Shown: positions 42,371 to 55,000 of the stretch, in pieces
How the letters are laid out: each line of letters begins with the position of its first letter
Numbering within the stretch: position 1 is the stretch's first letter
Assembly (NCBI GenBank): GCA_031213475.1
Contig: JARUPZ010000010.1
Span: 11,889,917 to 11,953,916 of the forward strand
From: Nereocystis luetkeana
Lineage: Eukaryota; Sar; Phaeophyceae; Laminariales; Laminariaceae
DNA: 64,000 nucleotides
Reading direction: 5' to 3'
Translations under genes and position numbers: made by a program
The notes under the pieces: model-generated
What the model was told of the DNA's origin: nothing
Database searches by the model: none
Seen by the model: the letters and a program-made list of their open reading frames with translations, nothing else

Positions 42371-45300
42371 TCAGTGGTGAAATGAATCAAGACGAGCAAC
42401 GAGTGAGTGCGCCGCCAGCAGGTGACGTCGCTCACCGGACATAGGCGATGAAGGACTGTCGCCCCCTCGGCCCGAAGACCGCCCCCCCCCGTGCCCCCCG
42501 CCTTCGGGCTTACCACGAGGGGAACTCCCATCGCTCAACAGGCCGTCGTAGCCCGCGTGCTCGGTGCTGAGAGAGGGGGGGCCGTCCCACATGCTGCGCA
42601 GCGTGCCGTCGTTGTAGGAGAGGAAGATGAACAGCCCCAGAGTGCACGGGACCAGATACAGTAGGGCGGGCTGGGCAAGGGGGAGGATGGGGATGGGGGG
42701 GGTGTACTCATTATCATGCATGGGGGGGGGGGGCGATATCATGCATGACCGTAGTCGTATGACCATAGACCCTCGCATCGCTACAATGCCGGGACGGTGC
42801 ACGTCGGGGGGGGGGGGGGCGAGGGCGCAGACTACTCGGAGTAAGCGTTGGGGCCAAGTTGACGGTACTGGAAATTACATTCGTGGGACGTAACAGGATA
42901 CCAAAAAACACTTCACAGGACGTATCCGCTGCACAATCAGCTGAAAACAGCGGGAATCATTGGCGTGAAATCGTTACATACGTACCCCGTTTGGCGTTGC
43001 ACAAAGGTAGCATGCATTGATTATGAAAGCGCCACAGCACAATCAGCTGAAAACAGCGGGAATCATTGGCGTGAAATCGTTACATACGTACCCCGTTTGG
43101 CGCTAGACAAAGGCAGGATGCATTGATTATGAAAGCGTCACAGTGGTTGCGTACTGCATATATGGCTGCACCTGACCTCTTGGTATGTTGCTCGTTTTTG
43201 CTGCGCCCTTTTCGCACCCGGTACGTTGGCATTTCGTCTGTTTCCCCCGATTAATTTAGAAACGATTCGGTCCCCTTGGCCTCAAAAATTCTGCGACCAC
43301 GAATTTTTGGAAGAAGCAGTATGCCCTGTTGCTGTCGTAGGGTACGAGAAGCAACATTTGAACGTGAAGACAACACACCTGTCCCATCGCCATGACGTAA
43401 ACCGCCATGTTAGCCATCAGCAGTCCCACCGCGTAGCCAGCCACCATATACACGAAGTAACCCCTGCTTGAACGCAGCCCCACCTGACAGAAGCAGCAGC
43501 ACAGGCAGCGGCGACACCGAGCGGAGAACGAGGTAAGGCAAGGGTAAATATTCTTCGGCGAGAACAACAAACAGCTGAAAAAACAAGCAAGCGCATAGAA
43601 GAGGTGGCACAGCACGAGACACCAATAATACATACGCCCATGCCCACGGGCCACAGACAGTCGGAAGAGAGGGGCTGCCAACGTTGGGCTTGTTCGAGTT
43701 GTTGTTGGGAGGAAAACCGCGAAACGCTCTGCACCGAATGAAGCACATTGAACCGATCTGAACCGAACCGCACCGCACCGTACCGAACCGAACCGAACCG
43801 AACCGAACCGAACCAAACCGAACCGAACCGAGCCGAGCCGAACCAAGCAAGCAGAACATAATAGAACCTCCACCGGCTATCTCACAATAACGAGTATCAG
43901 CACGAAGACCTTTGTGCTGTACACCGGTCAAAACCAAAACCCTGTCTTGAAAGCGCAACACCTCAAGACGTTGTTCCTGCACACTGCCGACACCGCCAGC
44001 ACCGCTAGAAACGCCAACACCACACTTGCAGACAACACAAGTGTACGTAGCACGTCACCGATAACACCAGCAAAACCGCTAACGGCAGCAGCAGTGCCAA
44101 CGCCATCAGCACCAACACCACCAGCAGCAACAACATCGTCCGTGACAACGCTGTCACATGCACACCACCACCGTCAACCCCATCCACCCCACCGACTACA
44201 TTAACACCGTCAACACTACCCCCAACTCCAACACCAACACCTTCAGCAGCACCAACACTACCAACAACAATACCTGCACCAACATCACCACCACCGTCAA
44301 CCGCACGTAAGCACCATTACCACCACCATAGTCAACACCACCACTAACGCCACCAGCACCACCAACATTCACGCCACCACCACCTCAACACCGCCACCAC
44401 CTCAATACCAACACGACCACCCCCCACATCACTAGCATCACTAGCATCACTAGCATCACTAGCATCACCACCAGTAACGCTTTGAAGGCCCACCGGTCGG
44501 GCCACTGTGTACGGTATGTGCTCATATGTACTCACAGACACATCGAAGCGGTGGGCAAAAGACAGCAGCAGGCCGGGGATGACGATGTCGCCGAGTCCGA
44601 GCATGGCGTATCCCCCCGTGTAGTCAAACAATCGAGGGATCTCCAGCAGCATCGGGAGGCTTTCCACCTGAAACGGGAGGCAATCGTTTTAAAACAGTTT
44701 CACCAAGGTTAATCGCTATATAAACGGCATCACCAAGGTGAATCGTTATATGTATTGTCGGAGTTCTAGATGTATCGAAGGGTTTCTGATCCGGGAATGG
44801 GGCCATATCCTCCCTGGGTGCGGCGGAACCCCGACAGTATACCTTGAACAGCATTTGTCTACGCTATTATGGAATATGGAAACAAAGTAATGAGCCCCGA
44901 ACTGTTCGACGTGTCTCTATCTAGAATAGGAACGGTGCTCCGTCTCGGAAGGGATGCGCGGCCAATGGTCAAACAACTAAGGCAAGCAACACATGAACAC
45001 ATCGCCCACCCTTCCCCCCCCTGCTACCGCGGATGAGCACATCGCCCCCCCCCTCCCCCCCCCTGCTGCCGCCTTCCTGCGTGGACAACACCACCGAATC
45101 AATCGCCACAGAAAGAAAAAACAAAAACACTACTCGAATCGTCAGTCAGTGACGACGGCGCACCTGACAGCCAGACGCGGTCGGGTATTTCTCGCAGAAG
45201 GTCGGGTCCTGCGTGATCTTGCCACCGGTGGCGACCTTAACCATAACGCTTTCGCCGAAAAGAGAAGATGAACAAAACACCCAAAAGATGTCGTACAGGA

Positions 45301-47076
45301 AGGCCAGACACAACAAGAACGTTGCCACCTGAGGTGCGGCCGGTTTCAGAACGACATCGGCCAAGTATAGACATTTCAGTACTACGAGTACGAACATCTG
45401 ATGACCATTCTACTATCACCATTTTATTATGGAGAGTATTGTTATTAATATAGAGGCTGGCATCGAGAGGAGGATGCACCGAGAGTTCGACACTCAACAT
45501 GGCAACTTTCACCCGCCGTACGGATCACGCACGATCTATCTACCTATCTATCTACTGCAGTTCATCTAGATCTTGGCGTGCCGCTATGAAATGATGTGCA
45601 CAATCTGTACACGTAGTACGGGTCGAACCCAGGAAAGCTACCGCAAGAACTCGTGCAAATTTTACGGCCCCACGCGGTACCATGAGCTAGATCATACAGA
45701 CCAGGGATACATCCGTCCTGAAAGATCTAGCTCAATGACGCGGTAATATGATACACCCGGTATATGATCTGTTCGATACGTGGATACCATAGCTTGACAT
45801 GACAGCATCATAGTGTAGTGCCTACCTTAATGCTGGGGAGGCGTATTGTGGTCAGGAACGTAGCGCAAAGGCAGCACCCAAACAGGTCCTGCAGCAATGA
45901 AAAACAACAAAGACGTCGCACACAAGCAAGCAGGCGAGTACAAACACAACATGTAACAGGCGTCGGGGGGACGGGGGGGTGGTACTCATGTTGTGCATGG
46001 CAGTAGTCGGATAATCATAGACCCTCGCATCTCTATCATGCCGGGACGGAGCACGTCGGGATTTCATCGATCAGGCAGACATTGCTTGCACCAAGCGCGA
46101 AGCGCCACGAGGTGTTGGGCGAGTCGCAGGGGGGGGGGAGGGAGAGGGGGTGAGCCGCGTCAACATCCCAGGGAAAGATGTTCCGCTTGGCGCATATTTT
46201 CCGGCAGCAGTGTAGTAACAAACAGCGGTATTTTCAAGGAGTGGCATGTAAGCTCCTACAAACGATACAAACCCGTGACTATTAATCGCGTAATAGCGTG
46301 TAGCATATGTGGCGATGCCAGAAAAGCTTTGTATTCCCGTCTGGAGGGCAGCAGTAAGAACGATATCCACTACCTGGTATACCAAGTGACGTTCATTGAG
46401 AGCAATTGATAACTGGTACCTGGTACGATTTAGTATGATGAGAGGTGATATGATATCGCAAGAGTTATGTGTCCGACGGTGATCCGTTCGGGAACAGGTA
46501 GGCTGGCACGCACCAACAAAACGCCTCCCCTCCCCCTTCCTTCGCCTCCTCCAACCTGCTACTCCCCTTCTTCCAGGCAAAACAAACAACAAAGACAGAC
46601 AACACAGCAGTGACACCACCATCAACAAACACGAGGCGACAGCCAATAGGAGGGGCATACACGACCCCCCCCCCCTCTCCTCTCCCCCTGTCCCCCCTGA
46701 ATAGTTTTGTCTGGAACTAATGAACAAGCAAGCTCTGCTCACCTGCAGCAGCCAGGCGTAGCTGGCCGTGTTTCTAACGATGAGCCACCATAAGGCTAGG
46801 CCGATGGAGGTCAGGGTAGAAGCAATCTCCAACCTCGACACCATGCCGAACGGCCAGCAGTCCACCATGCCGCCATCGCCATCTGCATAATATACCGCCG
46901 CACGTAGTAGTAGTAGCAGCAGTAGTAGTACATCAATAGTGTGTCACCAGTATTTACAGTAGTGGCAGTGGTAGTAGTAGCAGTGGTACAGCAGTCCTTG
47001 TCTTCAAATATTGACAGTATTTCATGGTAGTGGCAGTAACAGTAGTAGAAACAGTAGTAGTAACAGTAGTAGTAAC

Positions 47077-47137
<61 letters not shown>

Positions 47138-47151
47138 TTAATAGTAGTATT

Positions 47152-47207
<56 letters not shown>

Positions 47208-47358
47208 TTACGGGGGGCCATAGTTAATAGGACCAAATATTGTTAGTAAAAATGGTTAAATATACAGGTTTTTATGAATACCATAGGTCCTGTTAACTAT
47301 GGTCCCCCGTAATAGTAGTATTTAGTAGTAGTAGTAGTAGTAGTAGTAGGAGTAGTAG

Positions 47359-47433
<75 letters not shown>

Positions 47434-49020
47434 GAGTAGCGGTGACACACCGGACAGGCCACGATCTACAGTATATCACCTACAGCAGTAGGCCCTACTG
47501 TATATTTGCCGTTGTACGCAAGAACCGAACCGTACTGTGGATCGTTCAGATGGTGTAAATCAGGGACATACCTGCCCTCAAATATCTCCATCATCAATCA
47601 TCAAATGGGGATCTAATCTGTCCCGACAGGTCAGAGGCCGACAAATGGTGCGCACGTGCAAGGCTGTTCAGATTTGCACGTAAATGCAATACGGTTGTTT
47701 ATATAGCAGCAGGAGTTGTTGTAGGTATGTATGGCTACATCCTATTAATACCAAATGGGAGCAGGGTGCCAAGTGGGCCTATGGCGGCTCCTGCGGAGGG
47801 CTGATAATATTTCTGTACCACTAAGTGGAAGCAGGGTGTCAGACGGGATGAGCTCAATGCGGGGTCAAGGACCAGATGGGAACAGACTGCCAGATGGTGA
47901 AAAAATCAAGTGCGAATCTTTGCATGTACGTGCAAATTTCTCCGCTGGTGCTGACAGGTAGATACTACTGTAGTATGTAGAGTACGATACATGATCCTGG
48001 AAAGCTCACCGTTTCAGAGTTAAAACCTGAAAACATACCGATACAGCCCAAAAAAAATACTGTCAGGTACCGGGTAACTTCTACACAGTAACGGGAATAC
48101 GCGAGGGGAGGTATGAATAGCCTGTGAATTGCACCGGTAACTTGTAAACGGTAAGGACATATCAGGTAGGTGCGTGGGTGGGTATCATAGCCTACCGCTG
48201 TCGAGTACCATGTAACCTCCAAACGGTACAGATGAACTTCAAACCGGCAAGGACATCGGCAGGCAGAATAGCCTGTAATACTGTTGTATCAGTAGCTTTT
48301 AGGCCGTAAGGGATAGTCCACGTACGTATATACAGTAGGTACAGTAGGTACGACAGCCAGGTGCACTCACCATTCCAGAGGCAGCCGTAGTCGACCAGAG
48401 TCTCCCTCGCTCTGCGCAGGCCGGGCAGGATGACCACGGTGGCCGTAGCCGTAGACGCTGAGAGGCAGAACAGGAGGGTCACCGCCAGACCCAGATTGAA
48501 GAAAAAAAGAAGCATCAGCATGCCCGACGCGAACACCACGAACGCCAACGTGTGTCGAACTCCAAGCTCCAGGGTCTAATAATGAAAACGATACAATAGG
48601 GGAGGGGGTCGCGGTTTAAGAGCTATCAGACTGAGAGAAGGACGGGTTCAGCCCCTTCAAGTGCTGCACTGTAAATGTATTTATATTAGCCTATAATTTC
48701 ATGTGTTTCGTGCCTACAGTGGGAGTGCGGCCCGTAAGGCCTAAAGGGCTTAAGAGAGGTCAGACGGTCGAGGCGCGAGCATACCAAAATCTACGAGGCG
48801 AGGTACATCATGATATAAGCCCTTCCGGTAGAGGAGGCGTGCATGAGCGGGCCTGACACACCCCTCTCATTCGAACCGTGACCCACTGTACTGACACTGA
48901 TCAAAACCGTACAAAGTGCACAGGGCACACTGCTACTGTAAAAGCTAAAAGCTACCAAGTATTAGAAATATAAAAACCATCCCGGTTTAAGAAATGTCGG
49001 GTCTAATAGTACTCAAACAT

Positions 49021-49056
<36 letters not shown>

Positions 49057-52000
49057 CGATGTTCTTACACTATTAATAGGTCACTTCCCTGAAATCCTGG
49101 CTGTGATGATGAGGTCGCAAAACAGGCTGCAACAAAATGCATCTCGATGGGGGAAAACAAACGAGTACGAAGTAGTGCGCACGGCAGTATCATAACCAGT
49201 CCGCAAGGGACACGGTACTAACGAGCTGTGGTATACCACCCCGTATCACTTGCACCACATAACACCAGGAACATATCCATGGTAAGTATTATATGTACAC
49301 TAGAGCTTTATTTATTTCCAAAAGCCTGACCCCACACCCCTCTCTTGAAACTGTGACCCCCACTGTAATCACTGCAATCCCTCATCAACATCGTGCGAAG
49401 CACACAGGGTTAAGACGGTATTCGAGAGGGACGAAAGGCGGCAGGACGGGGAGTAATTGGACCAAGCTATCATGAGGCGCAACTGGGCCGAACCAACCAC
49501 GAGCGAGGAGTGATTAAGGTCCAAATAAGGAGGAAGAGTGACTACTGTAGTACGGGGGACCATAGTAAACAGGACCAAATATCATTGGAAAAAATAGCAG
49601 AATATATAGGTTTTTGTGCGTACCGTAGGTCCTATTTTTTATGGTCCCCCGTAATAGGCGAGGTTAGAACGGCAAACGAGGGCGACTACGCAGAAGTAAG
49701 GATCAGGACTGATCATGCGACGTCTGAAAGATGAAAGATTAGACGACAAACGCTATCATACGCCCCCCCCCCCCCACACACACACACTACGCCCACCACC
49801 CCCCGATTTTCATTGGGCGGTGGAAGTCTGGTCTGACATTATTCCTAAAATCCCCGACATGAGGTGCACATACCAAGCGCTAAATGAAGGGGGGGGGGGG
49901 TGGATGATGTATGACGTTAAGTCAAGATCTATTATACTCATGAAACAAACACCTTGCATTTGACCGACCGCATGACCTAAGAGAAGTAGCACCAAGCGGT
50001 ACGTGAATGTCACGCTATCTTGAAGGATAGAAGCCGGTACAAAATGTGGGGGATTTTGGCTAAGCTTTCGGCAGTGAAGCTTTCGGCAGTGAAGCTTTCG
50101 GCAGTGAAGGTCTACTCGGGAAAAAGGCACACGCAAAATATACATCCGAGCAAAACTACGACAGGGTGGGAGGAATGTGCTATAGATAGAAAAAAAGTAA
50201 AAGGGATGGTAGAGGAAGAAAGGGATATGGAAAGACGTGGCAAATAAAACGAATGAAGACTTTGAGGGCGGGATGAAGCAGGTGTGGGTAGGGATCAAAG
50301 GGATACCAGGCAAACGAGCAGGAGAGGCAGACACGGGAATGATTACTCTATTATAAATAGCACAGAACGGTAAAATGGTTAGTAGTTCGAAGGGGACAAG
50401 AGAAGTGCAAGTCGAGCATTACCGTAAGCTAGGAACACCCACAGCCAACGAAACGTTCGACGCAGAATTCGATAATGATAATCAACGCGTGGGCAGAGGC
50501 GATGTAGATGCATCAAGGGGAAGACAGTGGTTCGGAACGATTACAGAAAGGGTTCACAACGGAAGACGTAAAGAAGTGTGCAGCTGAACTTAATAATAGA
50601 AAGGCAGCAGGGGCAGACCAAATAGTGAATGAATTTATGAAGTACGGCGGAGCAGAAATGCGTATCATGCTGGTGATGTTGTATAATTGGATATGGAAAA
50701 ACGAGTACGCACCTAGGAGGTGGAGAGAAGGAGCAATACATAGCAAACTTCTTCAAGAAAGGAGATAAGGCTGACCCGGGGAATTATAGAGGGAAAACGC
50801 TACTAAGCACAGCAGGCAAAACCTTTTTTCAGTATTTTGAACGATAGAATGGGAGCGATGATTGAACGATAGAATGGGAGCGATGATGGAGGAAGACAAA
50901 ATAAGCCAAGGGCGAGCAGGGTTTAGGCCAAACCGTAGCTGCGTAGACCATGTGTACACTATAGGAATATAATCCGAGGTAGGAAAGCCGCGGGACTAAC
51001 AACATACTGTTTCTTTCTAGATGTACAGAAAGCCTACGATACAGTAGGGAGAAATGGATGAAGGAAAAAACTGTGGAAAATAGGGATCAGAGGAAAGATG
51101 TGGAAAAACGATGAAAAATATGACGGAATGTGCGGGAAGTGCTGTTATGCTGGTCGGGGATATATCGAAGGATGTTGATATTCTCCAAGGAGTTGCACAG
51201 GGGTGTACGTTGCCCCCTAACTTATTCAAGATATATACCAGGTATTAACGACCTGATAGTAGCAGTCGAAGCAGCAAGGCAGCAAGTCGCGGTAGGGGAA
51301 GATACGGTGTAGGGATTGATAGCGGGTGACTTCGTGGGGGTATCAGAAACACCCGAAGGATTGCAGAGACAAATAGAGAAGGCGCTAGAATACACTAGGA
51401 CATGGAGGGTGACGGCGAACGTCAAGAAACGCGCACTAGTTGTTTGCAACAAATATAAGGTGAACCCGATAAATTTCAGGTGGAAGTGGGGAGAAGATGA
51501 GTTGCCGATCGTACCCCAGCTCGTACCTTGGCGTAGAGATCTTAAGAGACTGCTCTTGGGATACACATATAGCAAAAGCGATAGGAAAGGGTAAAACACA
51601 CATAGGCAAGTCATCAGGATTAAGAGATGTATCCTGACGAATGTGATATTAATAGCATCAAAGCTATGCAGGAGAAGTGTGGGATGGGAACGCGAAACTG
51701 GTCAAATGGTTGGAAACAGTGAAGACGGCAGCAGCTAAAAAAGTCCTAGATGCTCAAGTACGACTAGAAATACAGTATCAAGAGCCGAGCTGGGAATGCA
51801 CCCACTCAAGACAAATAGATATATGAGAAAGTTGAATTGACAATATAAAATAAGGAACATACCAAAAAAGAGGTTGGCAGCTATAGTTGACGGAGCTGTA
51901 CGGGAGAAAGTAACAAAAGGGCGAGCATGAATAAGGTGCGATAGCGTAGTTGATAATTTTTCGAAGGATACAGGGGGAAACCAAGAAGAGGTGATATCCG

Positions 52001-55000
52001 CCGGGAGGTTTGGGAGGTACAAGGCAGAAGGGGAAGAAACGATAGAAAAAAAGGAAAGGCTAGCGCTAAGAAACAAGGTGGAATCGGAAAAATACTTAAG
52101 AGATATACGGGGGATGGAGGGAAGGAACAGGAATGCAAAGGTATTTGCACGGCCCAACGGACTTCGCGGAAACGCTGAAACTGGGCTTTCGTGTAGGTGA
52201 CCTGGACCTGCCAGAAAGAAGAAAGAGGTATACCAGTAGCCGGGAGGAGAAGAAATAGAGGCACAGATGTGCCCGTGTGGCAAAGCACTATTAGAGAGTA
52301 GAACTCACATAGTAGGAGAATGTGAAATATACGAGGAGGAACGGGATGTGTTAAAAAAATAGATGAGGGAAATGGACGCATGTGACATGGAGGAATTTGA
52401 TACAATAGATAGCAGCGAAAAAACGATCGCTATCCTAGGAGGTAGAAGGTGGCCACAGGCGGCCACACAGGAAGGGGATAAGAGTATCAAAAAGTTTCTG
52501 CGTAATATATGGAAACAGCATTATGAGCGCCCAATTGTTGGAGGTGTCTCATTAGGAGTAGCTCCGTCTCGAAAGGGATGCGTGGTCAATGGTCACATGA
52601 CTAAGGCAAGCAACAAATGAGTACGCCCCCCCCCCCCCCCCCCCTCCCTCAGCTCACCAGATCTCCCTGGTAGCCCAAAGGTAAACTTCGACGAGGGTGG
52701 CTAATGAGCGCACTAAGGATGAAGATTGATATTGCCAAAACCGACTGCTGAAATAGTAGCCGACACACACCAACATATGCCCCCGCTCCCCCCCCTCCCT
52801 CCACCGCCCACTCCTCCCACTCCCCCCTTTAGCTCACCGGAGGTTCCTCGCAGTCAAACACATGAACACAAAAACGGCAGTCGATTTTACGCCCAATTCT
52901 GCCCCCCTCCCTCTCACGGCGCTTCGCGCTCAGTGCAAGCAATGTCTGCCTTAATGGTGGCAACCCGACGTGCTCCGTCCAGGCATAGTAGGTATGCGAG
53001 GGTCTATGCTCTTACGGCTACGGCCATGCATGACATGACATGAGTACCCCCCTCCCCCCTCCTCCCCAACCCACCTCAACTCACCCCACCATATACCGTA
53101 TCCTCCCCTCCCCACCCCACACCCTCCCCGCTCCACATCCCCCCTGCCTCCACCGGCTCACCGGAGGCTCTTCGTAGTTCGCGGAGGCATAGCGTGCTGC
53201 TGAAGATCCTTCCACGGGTTTGGTAGTCCGTCTCCGGATATCGTCAGCGCTTCTCACGCTCGCCCACACGACTGTCGCTACCCCCAGCCCCCACAACAGG
53301 AATGAGCTCAGGTTTACATAGCTCCGGGGCCGATCGAATATCTGAGGTAATAGCCGCAGTGACGGTAAAAGGTACCGCGAGTTAGCTGCAATCGAACACC
53401 TTAGCGGCAATCGAACACCTGAGGTTATGATCGAAGTAGTGGTGTCAAAGGTATCGCGCGTCAGCGGCAACACGATGATGCAGTAGCGCAGCCGGACCCG
53501 ACTACCGTGTGGGGCCGTATAACCAGGGCGGTGAGATAACACACCGTACCACGCTAGGATGATAAGATAACACACTGAGCGCTCAAAAATGATAGTATCC
53601 TTGTGCCAACTGAACGCTCATTACGGCACACCAGAAATACAAAAAAAAAAATGTCCGAAAAATATAAGAAGCGTTTGTATATAACTGTTCAATCAAAACG
53701 GCCATACTAGTTCGGGACAGGGTGTAAGACACGCGCGCAGCATAGTGGCACTAGTATTGCTGCCCATTAGTGGTGGCGCTCGGGCGCTCGGCAGCATAGA
53801 ACTGCTTCCTGTAAGTCGGTGTTTTTGTCGCGACGTTTATAGACCGGGTCCTCAAAAGGCTTCACTGAATCTGTCACACGGTTGACTGGTGTCTTAAGTC
53901 GTAAGCACACGAAAATAACAAGACTACTGACCTCCAAATCGATGTTTCCCGCGTCCAGCAACACCGCCCCGTCCGCCATGGTCACGTACACCGAAGGTAT
54001 TTCCACCTTCGCGGCAAGCTCTGGGTCCGAGCTATACATGGTAATGTACAAGTCCCACGCGCAGCACACCTGAACCAGCGTTGAAACAATTTAGCTGTTG
54101 GAAAAAGTGTCAACATTACGCAGTTGGTCGTTAGAGAAGTGTGGGCATTATATAAATATCACCACCATATAGCCGTTGGAGAAGTGCTAACAGAACAGAA
54201 CCGTTGGATAATTGTCGCATTTATGTAGCCGTGGTAGGGCGCCGGGCGTTTCAACGGTACTGCTCAGGACCGGTCCAACACGTTCTGTACGATAGCACGC
54301 CTTAATCCCGCTACGAGTAGAAACACGCTCCGACGTATAACTACTGTAGTGCACGCATGCTATCTTTTGAGGCCCAAGTATTCGTAGCGACAATAAAAAA
54401 GAACGGTCTCATGTATCAAGGTCTCGGATCAGTGGCATCAGTGGGAGCGCGCAGGTGCACGGCTGGCCCACCGACACGCCTACGCACGATGACTGACTCG
54501 AGTACCACGAGGGCTACCACGCTCATTGGACACGTGATACCAAACACTGGTAGCAATAGTGTAACACCACCCCGACCGAGAATACAAACACCGTTTCGAC
54601 TTCATCATGAACACCAAACGGAGCCAATATTCCAGATCAGGGTGGTGCCATGCTACGGTACATAGGGGCATACACTATAATAATAAAATAATTATATTAC
54701 GGGGGACCATAGTAAATAGGACCAAATATTGTTAGTAAAAACAGGGAAATATACTGGTTTTTGTGTGTGCCGTAGGTCCTACCACTTGTTATGGCCCCCC
54801 GTAATATTAACTGTAGTAACTTTAGTAACTATGGGAACATTTTTCTGGGGCTTCTCACGTGAGACTCGATACTATGAACAAGTCATTACTAAGTCATTAC
54901 TTAGTCACACACAATCTGATTCTGAGAAAAGCTCAAAGTACAACGCGATGAACGATCCCAAAAGCCCATACAGGTGTATGAAGAATAGCAGTGTCGAATA

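Noticed and set aside
42932-43143. CRISPR-like direct repeats
   Set aside because: Only two contiguous 106-bp units with no spacers, in a eukaryotic context.
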